Part shown: positions 13,626 through 25,523 of the stretch, in pieces | Layout: each line of letters starts with the position of its first letter | Numbering within the stretch: position 1 is the first letter of the stretch | DNA from: Podocnemis expansa | Taxonomy: Eukaryota; Chordata; Testudines; Podocnemididae | NCBI GenBank assembly: GCA_007922195.1 | Contig: ML681998.1 | Location: forward strand, 12,380,070-12,444,069 | Direction of reading: 5' to 3' | Length of the DNA: 64,000 nucleotides | The notes under the pieces: generated by a model | Database searches by the model: none | Told to the model about the DNA's origin: nothing | What the model saw: only the letters and a program-made list of their open reading frames with translations | Translations under genes and position numbers: made by a program

Positions 13626-14300
13626 CGGGATAGGCAACCCTTGGCTCGTATGCTGACAGTGGCACCCGAGTCCATTCAGAGCAGCACACTGCACCCTCTG
13701 TGGTACTACAGAAACTGACACTCCTGCCATCAAAAGCTAGCCTGGGTGGCCTCCTTCGTGTGCAGCTGGGACACAGGGGGTCCCCCCATGCCTACGCCTC
13801 CTTGTGACACAGAAAAAAGCTGCCTGGACTGGCTCCTCCCTGTAGTGTGATGTTCCCCAAAGGAGACACTCTGGGCAGCTTCTTTCTCCCGCATGCCTGG
13901 GAATCCCTGAAAGGAGCCGCTTCTTTTTGTGGCATGCTTGGGGACCCTAGTCCCCAGGCAGGGTGGGATTTTGGTGTTCATAGGCCCTAGGCACTTTCAC
14001 TCCAAAATGTGCAAAAAGAGGGGTAAACGCCAATTGAGTTACATTGATCGACATGATGCACTTAATGCTAAACTACTTGATTGTCCTTATTTTTTCCAGC
14101 TTTTTAAATTTTTCTCCCCCCTGCATATCCCCTAAAAATTTCAGAGGCCCTATGCGCTGTGCCTAACGGGCAATCCCGCACTGACCCCAGGCACATCACC
14201 AAAATGAGCCACTCTGGACGAGGTCTTTCCATGGCACCCCTGGGAAGCGCTCCCACTCCAGCAGCGACTGCGGTTAAACTTTCAGGCAGCTGGCACATTT
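13626..14300. mobile_element. Degenerate hAT-like repeat hosting a younger MITE
   Basis: The stretch starts with a GGATAGGCAACCC motif resembling the CAGGGGTNGGCAACC hAT terminus seen elsewhere in the window. It has GC-rich internal sequence on both sides of the inserted element at 13959. I could not identify a clean right terminus or target duplication, so the limits are approximate. Confidence 0.4.
13959..14183. mobile_element. hAT-like MITE of the CAGGGYNGGATT family (225 bp)
   Basis: The termini are CAGGGTGGGATT at the left and AATCCCGCACTG at the right, an inverted pair. Flanking octamers TCCCCAGG (13951-13958) and ACCCCAGG (14184-14191) agree at seven of eight bases. The much longer element at 48436-51000 has related ends. 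Confidence 0.85.
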
Positions 14301-14439
14301 TTTCAGCAGAGGGGGCTGCCTAGCACCAGCTGAGGCTCGGGGAGGAAGGACCAGCAAAGGTGGCTGAGCCCTGCCCCGAGCGGAGGTCACTGCGTCCTAC
14401 CTGCTCATTCACCCCAAGTAAGACAAGGAGGTTCCACCA

Positions 14440-14663
14440 GCAAAGGGCTCGCCAGACCGGGCGCTCCTCCCCCTCCCCGCCCTGTGGCAAAAAGGGGCGG
14501 GCCCGCGGCGAAGGAGTAGCCCTGGTTGGACGAGCGCAGCCCCGCCCTCTAGTGCTGGTTGGTCGCCGCGCAGGGGGCGGAGCGGGCGCGCCACGTGCGG
14601 TGGTGTCCCCCGGCCGCCGCGCGCCCCTTGCTCAGTGCGCTGGGCCGGTGCTGCGGGGGCGGG
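14440..14663 (+). promoter_or_regulatory. CpG-rich putative promoter / 5' UTR of the cadherin-like gene
   Basis: The sequence changes abruptly from AT-rich DNA to very GC- and CpG-rich DNA just upstream of a good ATG. Several GGGCGG-type GC boxes are visible (for example near 14493 and 14574), as is a palindromic E-box CACGTG at 14592-14597. I see no convincing TATA box, which fits a CpG-island promoter. The island continues into the first coding exon and then into the N gap, so its 3' limit is unknown. The transcription start is not determined. Confidence 0.6.
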
Positions 14664-14925
14664 ATGGCGGCGGCGGGACGGGGCGGGTGGCGCTGCCCCG
14701 CGTGGGCGCTGCTCGCGCTGGCGCTGCTGGCCGCCGGCGGCCGGCTGTGCGGGGCCGGCCACGCTCCCCTGCTCCGCTTCCTCGGGCGGCTGCCGGAGAC
14801 CAGCCCGGCGGGGCCGGGGCGCTGGGCGCTGGACGGGGCCGGCGCCCGGCGCGTCTCCCTGCAGCCGGGGCCGCGGTACGTCCTGTGCCTGCGGCGGCCC
14901 GGGGAAGCGGAGCAGGGGAGCGTGG
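14664..14925 (+). CDS. First coding exon, signal peptide plus N-terminal ectodomain; putative cadherin-superfamily gene (3' end lost in gap)
   Basis: The frame from ATG 14664 encodes MAAAGRGGWRCPAWALLALA, followed by a leucine/alanine-rich core and small residues, a textbook signal peptide of about 28-32 residues. About 55 further residues of GC-rich ectodomain-like sequence follow. I chose ATG 14664 over the in-frame ATG at 14559 because it starts directly before the hydrophobic core, sits in a GGG-ATG-G context, and the upstream extension (rich in Arg, Pro and Ala) would bury the signal. The exon is cut at base 14925 by a run of N, so its splice donor is not seen. No cadherin motif is visible in this piece. 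Its link to the downstream cadherin exons is inferred from strand, order and the need for a secreted N-terminus. It could instead belong to another secreted or membrane protein. Confidence 0.6.
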
Positions 14926-15325
14926 NNNNNNNNNNNNNNNNNNNNNNNNNNNNNNNNNNNNNNNNNNNNNNNNNNNNNNNNNNNNNNNNNNNNNNNNNNN
15001 NNNNNNNNNNNNNNNNNNNNNNNNNNNNNNNNNNNNNNNNNNNNNNNNNNNNNNNNNNNNNNNNNNNNNNNNNNNNNNNNNNNNNNNNNNNNNNNNNNNN
15101 NNNNNNNNNNNNNNNNNNNNNNNNNNNNNNNNNNNNNNNNNNNNNNNNNNNNNNNNNNNNNNNNNNNNNNNNNNNNNNNNNNNNNNNNNNNNNNNNNNNN
15201 NNNNNNNNNNNNNNNNNNNNNNNNNNNNNNNNNNNNNNNNNNNNNNNNNNNNNNNNNNNNNNNNNNNNNNNNNNNNNNNNNNNNNNNNNNNNNNNNNNNN
15301 NNNNNNNNNNNNNNNNNNNNNNNNN
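14926..15325. other. Assembly gap (400 N)
   Basis: There is an unbroken run of 400 N. It hides the end of the first coding exon, its splice donor and the first bases of the intron. The round length suggests an estimated or placeholder size. Sequence resumes just before a TTAA-flanked MITE, so the exon ends inside the gap. GC-rich first exons are a common cause of such gaps. Confidence 0.98.
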
Positions 15326-15346
15326 GCCTCTGCCCTGGGCCAGTGG

Positions 15347-15526
15347 TTAAAGTATAATTTGAGGAGCCCTGAAACCTTTCTAATCTCCAGGCCCTCTTCC
15401 TGTGTAGTCTGGGTTCCCTTCATGCATGTGTGGGCGCAATTTTTTTAGATTCTGGGCCCCAGAATTCTGGTCCATCAGATTTGTGGACCTCAGGACTGTG
15501 TTCTGGGGCCTTCTAGCTTACTTTAA
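15347..15526. mobile_element. TTAA-flanked MITE (180 bp), TTAAAGTA...TACTTTAA
   Basis: The left end is GGTTAAAGTATAATTT and the right end GCTTACTTTAACC, an inverted pair starting in TTAA. TTAA target duplication is a hallmark of piggyBac and Kolobok transposons. Related copies are at 35741, 38767 and 48950. Internal words such as ggggccc and agaattctgg recur between copies. Confidence 0.75.
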
Positions 15527-16589
15527 CCGCAGCCTAGGCTGTGGTGTCCTCTCCCAACAGGCGCACTGGGCGTGGCTGGGGGGGCGTCCTGCCTGCAGCC
15601 TGGGACAGGGAAAGCTGCAGTGCCCTGAGCTGTTGCCCTGTGTGGATTGCTCTGTCTGGCTAACCCAGGTTGCTCACCTGGTGCCATGGATGTGCTGCCC
15701 CACACTGCAGAGAATCTAGGTATCCACAGCCCGAGCAAGGGAAAGGGGGAACTGTTTGGTATCCTGGCCCAACTAGCTGGGGTGGCCAGATGGTGCCCCC
15801 TGTTTAACTGTGCTAGGGCTGGCTGCCCTCCTTCCTCCATTCTGCTCTAATAGTATAGTAGAGCCTTGTATGGATGCAAATATCTGGATCTGCATCAGGG
15901 GCCTCAGATATCCACATTTTATCTGCTGTGGATTTGCAGGGCTCTACTCATTTGTAGAGCCCAGTATTGATACAGATATGTGGATCCACATCCAGAGCTG
16001 CAACTATGGTGGGGTGAATGGTGCTTTGCTCCAGGTGTCCTGGAGCAGCTCCATTGAGCCGCTCCATTAAAGGATGCGCTTTGTGCCGCTCACTCTAGGC
16101 ACTGGCTAATGTGAGGGGCATGGTAAACTATAGTTAAGGCTCTGTCTACACCCAGGTTCAAGAAATGGTCTGCAGATATCTGTGGATTTGCAGGGCTGTG
16201 AGTATAGATCAGTCTCTCTTACCTTTTACAAACTACTGTACCCTGTTAGAGTCTGATTTGTCTTATGTGCTCTCAAGTGTCACCTCACTTAAAAACTATT
16301 TACTTACAATGTTAGGCATGAAAATAGGGAAATGTCACAGCACAATATTATGAAAAAGGGTGTACTTCTCTAATTTTTACCATATAATTATAAAATAAGT
16401 CTATTGGAATGTAAATAATGCACTTAGCCTTCACTGTATAGTATATAAAGAGCAGTATAAACAAGTTACTATGATATTTTAGTTTGTAATGACTTTGATA
16501 GTATTTATTTATGTAGCCTGTTGTAAAAGTAGGCAGATATTTAGATGAGTTGATGTGCTCACTGGAAGACATCTGTGTAACACCTAGAG
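15527..16589. other. Putative intron 1 sequence with unclassified repeats
   Basis: A GC-rich 300-base stretch is followed by internally repetitive sequence at 15840-16200, where the words gatatctg.gga and ggatttgcagggct recur (for example near 15935 and 16185). No coding exon is supported. Confidence 0.4.
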
Positions 16590-17323
16590 CAGGGGTCGGC
16601 AACCCAAAAGAGGAGAAGAGCCATTCTCCCCACCACCACCACAACTGCAGGGGCTGGAGCCAGCCCAGAGGCTAAACTGGATCCCCCTAGCGCAGGCAGG
16701 GGGTGTGTGGGCAGCGCCCCTTCCATCTGTCCCTCCCTGTACTGGTGGCATGGAGCAGCACTGCCTCACCTATGCCCAGCCGTCCACCTCTCCCAAGAGT
16801 GGCCAGGGGAGAGCTGCAGGTTGTGGGGGTGGGGCCCTGGAGTGGCCCCTCTGCGGAGTCAGGCCACTTCGACTTGGCCACCCTCGGCCTGAACAGAGGC
16901 CAGCTCACCCCTAGGCCCTTGATTGGGCCTGTTCGGGCCTGGAGCGGCCGGGTTGAAGCAGCCTGAACTCCACCAAGGGGCCACTCCAGGGCCCTGGCTC
17001 CGCAAGCTGCAGCTCTCCCCTGGCCAGTCTTGGGAGGAAGAGCTGGCTGGGGATAGGCAGGGTGGCGCTGCTCCACCCTGCCAGGGGAGCTAGGGACAGA
17101 GAAAGCGTGTGCTGCCTGCACCCCACCAGTACTAGGGGCTGCAGTGCGACTGCTGGGCCACTTCCAGCTCATGTGGTTGTGGTGGGAGGGTGGGGGTGAT
17201 GCTGGTGCCCCAAAAATGGGGGCCTGTGCCAGCAGGGAGTCCCTGTAGCATACCTGGCTCCCTGGAAGAGATTGCCAGCGAGCCAGAAGGGGATGCGCAC
17301 TGAGCCTGTGTTGCCAATCCCTG
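16590..17323. mobile_element. hAT MITE (734 bp)
   Basis: The left terminus is CAGGGGTCGGCAACCC and the right terminus GTTGCCAATCCCTG, an inverted pair. Flanks ACCTAGAG (16582-16589) and CCCTAGAG (17324-17331) agree at seven of eight bases. The interior is GC-rich and contains a large internal inverted repeat around 16790-17050 (tggccaggggagagctgcag and its complement). That explains the long chance open frames here on both strands. Confidence 0.88.
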
Positions 17324-17891
17324 CCCTAGAGGTATTCGCACTCTTGGTGCAGGTGGCCCCTGTTGTCACCTTCTTAGGTCTGAATGTGCACCAAGATATG
17401 GTAGCCAGCAATCTGACATTTGTATATTGTCTGATATATGGTAAACACAGCAAAATACCCATAACCTACAGAAAGTAGACTTGTGGCATTACATTTTTTT
17501 ATACTGTGAATGCTGTTGTAAAGTAGGTCTGCTTCAAGTATCATGAAATATATTGTGCTCCAACACCCCCCCCCCCAATTGACAGTGTGTGCAGTAGAAA
17601 GTAAGAGCCTGAAACGAAAGGTCTAGCAGTACAGGCCAGATATGAGACCTGAAGCCTTGAGGAACAGGCTAAGAAAGAAGGCCTAAACTGAAAGAATGGC
17701 CAAATCTGTTATAAAGCCAAGTTAGAGAGAGCCAGGCTGTAAACCTACAACTCACAGAAATTGGCAAGAAATAATCTGATACTGCAAACACTCATTTCCA
17801 AAACAGTAGGTGTCAGAATCTAAAAACACACAGAAGGTGCCAGGACAAACTATCACTGAAGAGACAACACCCCTCAAATGACACTCTAATC
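17324..17891. other. Intron 1, no recognisable feature
   Basis: AT-rich sequence with a short C-run at about 17567-17576. No gene signal. Confidence 0.4.
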
Positions 17892-18072
17892 TAGTGTGCT
17901 GTGACACACAGGTGTGCCACAAAATTTTTTGAAAAATTACTCAAAGAGCTTTGGATTGGCTCATAGGCTCACAAATTTTAATAGTTTCCAAATGAACTCA
18001 TGTTGTGGTGTGCCTCAAATTAATTAAAGGTAACAAGGTGTGCCACTGCAGAGAAAATGTTGGGAACCACTG
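17892..18072. mobile_element. hAT MITE (181 bp)
   Basis: The right terminus GGGAACCACTG is canonical; the left terminus TAGTGTGCTGTGAC has decayed. Flanking octamers CTCTAATC (17884-17891) and CTCTGATC (18073-18080) agree at seven of eight bases. Confidence 0.8.
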
Positions 18073-19534
18073 CTCTGATCAATGGATAGATGTCTTTTTA
18101 ATAAGATGAATAGAGATGTTTTGGCTGAACCATCCATTGTAAAGTTAAGGGTGGCATTGGAATATGTCAGGGGGTTGGGAGCTACATGTGTCAGAGGCAG
18201 AACAAAACTTTTCTGTAACAGTATGTGAAAGAGGGTGTCAGAGGGAATGACTTCCTGACAAGGGGATAACGGAGGGTCCTGCTATTAACTGAGGTGTTCT
18301 GTTTCAAAGGGCACTCGTATTTTAGGTATAGGTATAAGATATAGGTCACTTATCATTGTGCACAACTATGATGAACCTGACCAGGTGACTTCATTGCTCA
18401 GCAAATCTGTGGTCATGTTGACTCATTCATTCATTCATGAGCGCTATCTTGGTTACTTGCACAAAGCTAAGATAGTACATACATGCGGACACTCAAGCAG
18501 CCAACGGATGATGAGAACTGCACACATTTGATAATGGTGTGCAGGATGATATAAATATGAGCCTATTAATGCTTGTCTGTACACTCAGGATGTGTGCCTG
18601 CTGCCTTGTCTTGCTTTTGAGTCTGAAAGGTTGACATTGGGAATTTTTATGTGGGCTTCTGAGTGTCATAGGTCTTCCCACCTCTCCAAACCATGCACAT
18701 TAACATGGCTATGAATTAGGAGCAGTGAACATGTGGTGATCCGTCTGAGTAGGGAAAAAAAGCAAGTGGTTTGAAAACAAAATATGTATGAGGGAAGTTC
18801 ATTTATATTTTAATCCTGATGTGTGGTTCTTAAAAAAAAAAAAAAAAAAAAAAAATTAAAAACCCTCAATCTAATTCAGACATCAGATAAAAATGTTTTA
18901 AAAAACTACCAAATTCTCGCATGCGGTCTGCTAAATATACTACAAAAAGTCAACTGAATAAAAACTTGAAACTCAAGTTTCACTATTTGCAAATCTGAAG
19001 CCTTGTTAGTGGGATTAGATGTGATATAGAAAGGAGGGAAATGCAGCATTTTAAATCTGTCTAACAGATAGAAACTTGAAAGGAAGGTCAGTCAAAATAT
19101 CAAGTAGTCTACTGTTACATAAATGGGGTCATGAAACATTCAACGTAAACTGAAATATTTCCACTGTCCAAATTGTGCATGGGCTATGGCTAAGTAGTTG
19201 TCACACATGTGCATCACTTCCCTTATCTCGCAGTTTGCCAAGGTGACAGTTGTTTGTAATTTTTGCCTGCAATAAGATGTTTACAGTCTGTGTTTTTCAC
19301 AGACTGATGACTTTGAGATGTGACACATGGTTTCAAAAGTTATAAGCAAATGCAGACATGTTGAACCCCACTCTTGGCTGTGCTTTTCATTGTCATCAGG
19401 CAATTGTGTGTGCACTAAGGATCAAATAGTCTCCAAACAGAGAGAAAATCATTCTTATACAAATGTGCTACTCAGTTTGATGGAGAAATACTATTTACTG
19501 TTGCATAAACATGTCTATTTTTAAAAAGTTTGTG
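18073..19534. other. Intron 1 with poly-A tract
   Basis: An uninterrupted run of about 24 A lies at 18832-18855. No coding or structured feature is otherwise recognised. A short cattcattcattcat run lies near 18425. Confidence 0.4.
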
Positions 19535-19740
19535 GCTATATGTACACTACAGAGCCTATGCTAGTATAGTTGTTTCATGAGGTTGATGGATTTCCACTTC
19601 AAAAGATCTGACAAAGTGGGATTTCCTCCCATGAAAGCTCATGCAATAAATACATTTGTTGGTCCTTAAAAGTGTCACAGAATTCCTTGTTTGTTACGCT
19701 AGCTTATTCCCCTAGTATAAACACAGTCTCAACTGAAAGG
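19535..19740. mobile_element. Old MITE-like repeat carrying a foldback-SINE fragment
   Basis: The inner part, about 19610-19700, contains gtgggatttcctcccatgaa, gctcatgcaataaata and cttaaaagtgtcacaga. It matches one arm of the foldback SINE in the antisense direction. The flanks (atgtacactac near the left, gtataaacacagt near the right) resemble the ends of Harbinger-like MITEs in this window. Boundaries are approximate. Confidence 0.6.
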
Positions 19741-21504
19741 AGGAGTTTTTTGGTCTGTGTAAGAACCTAACTTCCTAGAGTGCTGTTAAATTCTGTTAAC
19801 CACTTTGATGGCAGTGCTTATCCATTGACATAGCTACATCTGCCTTGGAGTTTTTTCAACATATCTATGTCTCTGGGGCCTGGGGTTTTCCCGCCTCTGA
19901 CTGGCATAACTATGCTGATATAAAGTAAAAGTCAGCCAAGTCTATTTTAAAGCAAAGAAGTATCTAACAGAGCATAGAACTTCATATTCAGACTGCATGT
20001 AGAGCTGAGAAGACTTCTTGTTTGTTGAACATGTTGCCTGTTTGTAATTAAAGCAAATGTCACTATGAACAATATTTTATAAAAAAGTCATACAGTGATG
20101 ATCTTTAATGTGGTACTCTTAAAAATGTTGCAGTTTTATCATGTTCCATCCATGCCCTGATAATGTATTGACAAGAGAGGAGCCACAGGGTGAAAATAAT
20201 TCAATAATCAAGTAGGACAAGGTCATTTTTATACATGTTCCTTGGGCTGCTTTTTAAATTAAGTTAAAACTCTGTTGTAATTTTGGATGATCACTAACTT
20301 CTGATCTCTCTTTTTTAAAATTACCTTTGTCGGGTGAATATCATTAAATAGTTAAGCAGTATTTTATGGAGAAAATCAGGTGAGATCTTTAAAATTGAAC
20401 AGATATTTTTTGCTTCCCTTACCAAGTGAAATATAATTAAGTGACATTTTAAAGGCTGACGTATTAATATTATGCAACATATCAAGCCTAACTGTTTTTA
20501 ACCATATTAATTTAAATACAAAGTTAAAAGCTTACCAACTCTTTCATCCTTTATGTAGAACCAGAATGTCCACATTGCAGTTTATTTTTCTCATTCAGGG
20601 GCTGGCAAATATATTTCAGGTAGGAGGGTGCTGCTGCTGTCTGGCACATGCATGAAAGTGCAAGGGATTGTGGGGGGGGGGGTTACAAGTGCCACTTTTA
20701 ATTTTTGTTGGTGGGTGCTGGCAGGATGAAAAGAGATGAGGAGGAGAATACACAACTGGTTATGTGACTCATGTCTCCCCCTTACCTATGGCTGCCATGC
20801 TTTCCTCACTCCATTCCCACTTATGGGGGTAGAGGGAGGTGACTTTGTTCTTTTGCCACTCTGCCCCACTGCCCTTTGACTAGTCTCCCTCACAGCTGAG
20901 TGAGCAGATGGATGATCCACTTCCAAACCTGGTCCGTCCTGTGTGTGGGGGCTTGGCTGGTGGACATGTCTTCCCCTCCCTGCCAGACTAGTGCCCAAAT
21001 GAAATGATTTGAAAACAGGTTGCAGGGGAAAAGGAGGAAACTGGGAGCTCTGGTTCATGAAGCCCCTGCCCCTAGCAACCAGCCAGGACCAAGAAGGGAG
21101 ATGTTTCCCCCAGGAAGGTGAGCTCAGGCAGCTTGCCATGCTGCAGCATCCCAGGCAACTGGGTCTGCTGCATGGTGCGTTCTCCAGTGGTACCGGACTG
21201 GCCTGCGTTCCTTCCAGGCTTGGCTGACGCGTAGGGAGGAGGGCCACTTCCAACGGCAGAGTGGTTAGCCTCCTAAGGCATGGGCATGCGTACAGCCGCA
21301 GCAGCCTCTCCTCCCAGCCAGAAATGACTGATCTCCTACACCCATCTCTGCTGCTGAGTCCTGGCTGGTGCAGTTCAGGATTGTTTGGGGGGCAGCAGGA
21401 GTGGAGGTGAGAGGCTGCTCCTGGCTGGCATGGGCTGGAGGGGAGGGGCTGCTCCTTTGCTCCAGCTGGGGTATGGGGAGCTGCTTCTGTGTCTGGTGTG
21501 CGGG
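19741..21504. other. Intron 1 with a hAT-like left end and GC-rich repeat
   Basis: Sequence at about 20597 begins CAGGGGCTGGCAAAT, like a hAT terminus, and is followed by about 800 bases of G-rich sequence, but I could not find the matching right terminus. No gene is supported; the open frames at 20786-21253 are compositional. Confidence 0.35.
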
Positions 21505-22282
21505 ATGAGCTGTGGAATGGAAAAGCCTGCCTTATGAGAGGAGACTCAAAGAGGTTGGCTTGTGTATCTAACCCAAAGAAGGCTGAGAGGAGATATGATT
21601 GCCCTCTGTAAATACACCACAGAGATAAATGCCAGGGAGAGAGAGGAATTGTTTAAGTTCAGTGGACGCAAGAACAAATGGATAGAAACTGTCCATCAAT
21701 AAATTCAGTCTTGAAATTAGATGCAGGTTTCTATCTATCAGAAGAGTGAAGTTTTAGAATAGCTTTCCAAGGGGAGCAATATAGGCAAAAATCCCAGCTG
21801 GCTTCAAAGACTGAGCTTCATAAGTTGGGGGGGGGGGGGGGGGAATGGAACAGTGTAATGTGACAGTTGTCAGTTCTTTGACTATTTGTAAATGTGCCCG
21901 ATGGCCTGTGATGGGGAGGTGTTAGATAGGGTGGATTCTGAGTTACAATAGAGAATTCTTTCTTGGGTCTCTGGCTGGTGAGTCTTGGCTGATCATCATC
22001 ATTTCAAGTCAGGAAGGAAATTTCCCCCAGGGCAGATTGACAGGGGCCCTAGGGGTTTTTTGCCTTCCATTGTAGCATGGGGCATGACTAAATTCCTGGT
22101 GGATTCTTTGAACCTTAACATCTTTAAATTGTGATTTGAGGACTTTCGTAACTCAGTGGTTAGGGATTTATCACAGGAGTGGATGGGTGAGGTTCTGTGG
22201 CCTGCACTGTGCCGAAGGTCAGACTAACTTATTGGCGTGGTCCCCTCTCACCTTAAAGTTTATGAATCTATAAGTCTATGAT
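21505..22282 (+). mobile_element. CR1 LINE, 3' end, old copy
   Basis: It starts inside the C-terminal ORF2 region (gccttatgagaggagactcaaagag and ctgagaggagatatgattgc, equivalents of the YEERL...GDLI segment). It runs through the 3' UTR to gtcccctctcaccttaaagt and gaatctataag, a typical CR1 3' end. A G-run of about 17 bases lies at 21826-21842. Many substitutions and no open frame show that this is an old copy. Confidence 0.85.
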
Positions 22283-23519
22283 GGCTGTGTGTGTTCAACA
22301 GCTTTGAAAATCAGGTCATAAGCTCTTGACATGAAGAGTCAATAACTGAGGTGTAGCTGAATTCACATAATGAAACACAATCTCTAGAGATTTATGTTGA
22401 TGGTTTCAGTGTATTGTTAAAAAGAGGAAGCAAGTTGTGTCCAAAACACCATTCTGTTTTGATGAAAATATGCTTGCAGATTTAGGTGATTTTTTGAAAA
22501 TCCCACCTTTAAGCAACTTAGGAGCACAAGTCCTATTAACTTTCAGTGAGTTTTGTGCTTCTGAGCCACATAAATGCTTTTGAAAACTCTACCCTCTACT
22601 CCATTCACTAATATACTGCATAAATTGTAATATCAATGAACAAACTATTAATATGAAATAATAGTGGTACATAAACTGATACCACAGCCTATGCAGTTTA
22701 AATCAGAAACTGAGGTAAGCGGCATTGGGTCATCTACTTCACTTTTCAGTTACAGCAGGGTGCTTCTGGGCTTGAAACAAGCTGTAGGAGTTTAGAACAA
22801 AGAGACAAACAGATAATATTGAAAGAAGGGCTTTTTGAAATAACAATATGACCACAAGAGCTCAGAACTGGAACTCGAGTTGAGTGTCCCTTTAAAGCCA
22901 GGATACTTCAAGAAAGCTGCATCACAATTTTTCTGACATGGCCAAGAAGTCCAGATTTAAGTCTATCAAGGGATGAACAATCACAGCAACAGTCAGTCCA
23001 GAACTTGTTTTCCTCAGAACCCTGTCCTTAGCAAGATGCAGAGATGACATTTCAATGGCAGTTGTTCTTACTCTACAGATTATACCCGTGCCTATGTCTT
23101 TCTTCTATGGTGATGGAACAGTGAGAAGAACAGACAAAGCTGAATCAGGGCATCAGCGGGAAGCTCACAGATTTTTATCTTGAGCTAAGAGCATGCAACA
23201 TAGAAACCAGAGCGTACATCAGACATGTCCTAGCTGTTATACAAATAACAGAAGACAAGTTCTACACATTCAAAATGAATAGGCTGCTGAGTCCCTGAGG
23301 CAGGTCCTAAAAGGATTTGACAAAAAGCTGATTCTGTAAGTCTTTGCCAAATATGACAACAGTAAGTTGAAACTGTGAAAACTGCAGAATCATAGTGCTA
23401 TGTATGACCTAAGGTTGGATGCAAGAAATGCCAGCTGATTGCTGAATGCCCTGTGCTTCTGTAGCATCTAACAAGCAATTGCTTGTAAAATTCATCTGTG
23501 AATATATAGTTCAAAAGGC
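22283..23519. other. Intron 1; possible 5' part of the remnant at 23520
   Basis: No intact frame. Scattered short open stretches between about 22900 and 23520 may belong to the same decayed element as the next feature, but the similarity is too weak to assign. Confidence 0.3.
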
Positions 23520-24375
23520 ACCTTGGGGCCTAGGAACACATCCAATGCAAGCATTACTTGCTGGATGCTATTCAGTGGTGAAATAACAAAGTCCATCGGC
23601 AGGCGAGGTAGTGAAGGTGCTCAAGACTTGTACGGTATTCCAGAGGTAACAGATGTAAGGATGCTTCTTCATGCTGTTTGTGCCAATATGACTTCTGGGT
23701 CTCTTGGTCTCAAAGGAATTGTAACAGTTTGATCACCCAATACAGAAGTTTTGGTCCTTGATGTTCACTGCTTTCCAAAACTGAAATACATAGGTAACAT
23801 GCAGATTCAAACAGGCACTGTGATACTGGAACAACTTATTGTGAATTTGGGGAATTATAATTAGATAATGAGGAGGCAGCATACGGGGAGAACCATATTG
23901 AACTTTATTGAAGAGAACTGACTAGTCAGATAGGTTTTCCTAGCACCTAAGCAACCCCTCCCATCTATCACTGTGGCAACCCCAATGACCTAAGGTCACT
24001 CAAAGCAGTACACAGCCTGTGCATGCCAATTGCGATGTTGTCACTCCTGACTGCTGCAATAGTGCATGTACAGCAGGAAGCATAACGTGACCTGACTGTT
24101 GTCCCTGTTTGGTGTGGGAGTGGGGAAAATCTGTGTTTAATGTCAAACTGAAGAGAGCCTACTGCTTCGGAGATCTTGGCAAGTTGGGGGAGAGTGATAG
24201 ACAGTCAACAATTTCTGCTGCAAGGAAGTTGATAGCAATGCTGTATGATCACAGCAAGAAAGAGATGACCCACAAAGACCGAATTGCTTGTGTTTCCACC
24301 TGAGCATCAAAAAGAGCAAGTCACTAGCCAAACCCCCACCGTGTAAGGATAGTTTTGAAGAGTCTATCTAAAGAG
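23520..24375 (+). pseudogene. Degenerate mobile-element-like coding remnant, family not identified
   Basis: Two open pieces on the plus strand have protein-like composition. The first, at 23523-23732, ends in a segment containing VTDVRMLLHAVCANM. After its stop, a further in-frame-looking stretch contains VLVLDVHCFPKLKYIG. The second, at 24109-24303, contains FGDLGKLGESDR and AARKLIAMLYDHSK. The word order resembles multi-copy uncharacterised proteins found near transposons in vertebrates, but I cannot name the family from memory with confidence. Stops and frame changes show that it is not functional. It could also be a coincidental run of open frames. Confidence 0.4.
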
Positions 24376-25087
24376 CATCTTGGCAAACAAAGATTTTGAT
24401 CACCAGTTGCAACATGGATAGAAAAATACAGATGATTAACTGCTGCTTGTATTATTTAAATACACATTGGGATTTGAGCTTCTTCAAGACCTTATTTGAC
24501 AGGAGTTGCTGCACAATCCACAATGTTCTGTGTCTTAATGCAAAAGGAAAAACTTATCACAGGATTATTATACTTGTGTATTCCGAATCATGTGTTGCCC
24601 TCCTCCCCAAAGTATGACAAAGTGTTGCTAATGTAATGCCTGACTGCAACTGTGTCCTAGGTACCTCTACTAGCAGTTCAACTGGTTTTCTTCATTTTTC
24701 AACTTCTAAAAAATGCCCTTTATGTCAACTCAGAATATATATGTTTTTAAAAAGGGAACAAAACACTTTCAGTCAAAATGTAAATGAAAGCAATTAACAC
24801 AATCAATTAAGGTATTATCTCTCTCCCCATTCTTCCCCCCCCCCCCCAAAAGGCAAAAGCCTAGCTAAGCAGTTGAACTCTTCAGTGCGCTTTGAAAGAC
24901 CAGTGAGGAAAGAGGATCTCAGAACCATGCCTTCTTTACACAGGTTTTTCATTTACTGTTTTAACCATCATTGTTAATTTTAAAATTAAGAGGAATCTTT
25001 TCTAAACAGACACTGTAGTAATAAACTAAACCATAGATGTAAGGGAAGAAAAATAATCCAAATTATTTCTGCACAGGAAAATGGCGT
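24376..25087. other. Intron 1, no recognisable feature
   Basis: AT-rich, with a C-run of about 13 bases at 24835-24847. No gene signal. Confidence 0.4.
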
Positions 25088-25172
25088 ATTCTTCAAGTGA
25101 TTGCTCATGTCAATTCCAACTCAGGTGTGTGCATGCCACAGGCATGGATCAGTGGAAAGTTTTCCCATAGAC

Positions 25173-25361
25173 CAGTGGTTTTCAAACTTTTTTTTTCTTG
25201 GGATCCAGTTGAAAAAAATCATTTATGCCCGTGACCCAACGATTACATTTTTCAGCAATGCATTCCAGTCTTTTGGTGGCAGCAGCAGGGGCTGCCGCAA
25301 CCCAGTGTGTGAGGGTCTGCGAACCAGTACTGGGTCCAGACCCTGTGTTTGAAAAACACTT
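25173..25361. mobile_element. hAT MITE (189 bp) inside the left end of the DIRS element
   Basis: The termini are CAGTGGTTTTCAAACTTTTT at the left and GTTTGAAAAACACT at the right. Flanking octamers CCATAGAC (25165-25172) and CTTTAGAC (25362-25369) agree at six of eight bases. Confidence 0.85.
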
Positions 25362-25523
25362 CTTTAGACTACCCTCAGGGTTGGCTGCAGCCACTAGGGG
25401 CACTGCACGACCCTCTTTCTCTATATATATATTCCAGCAGACCCTCTCCCTTCCCAGTTCCTTATTTATGCTCTGACAGGGGTTGGAACAGTGCTTGCTT
25501 GCTTTGGAGCTAACCATCCCCTA

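Noticed and set aside
14360..15448. Long overlapping open frames on both strands through the CpG island and N gap
   Set aside because: They owe their length to the N run being read as open and to high GC. Only the frame from 14664 has a signal peptide and suitable start context.
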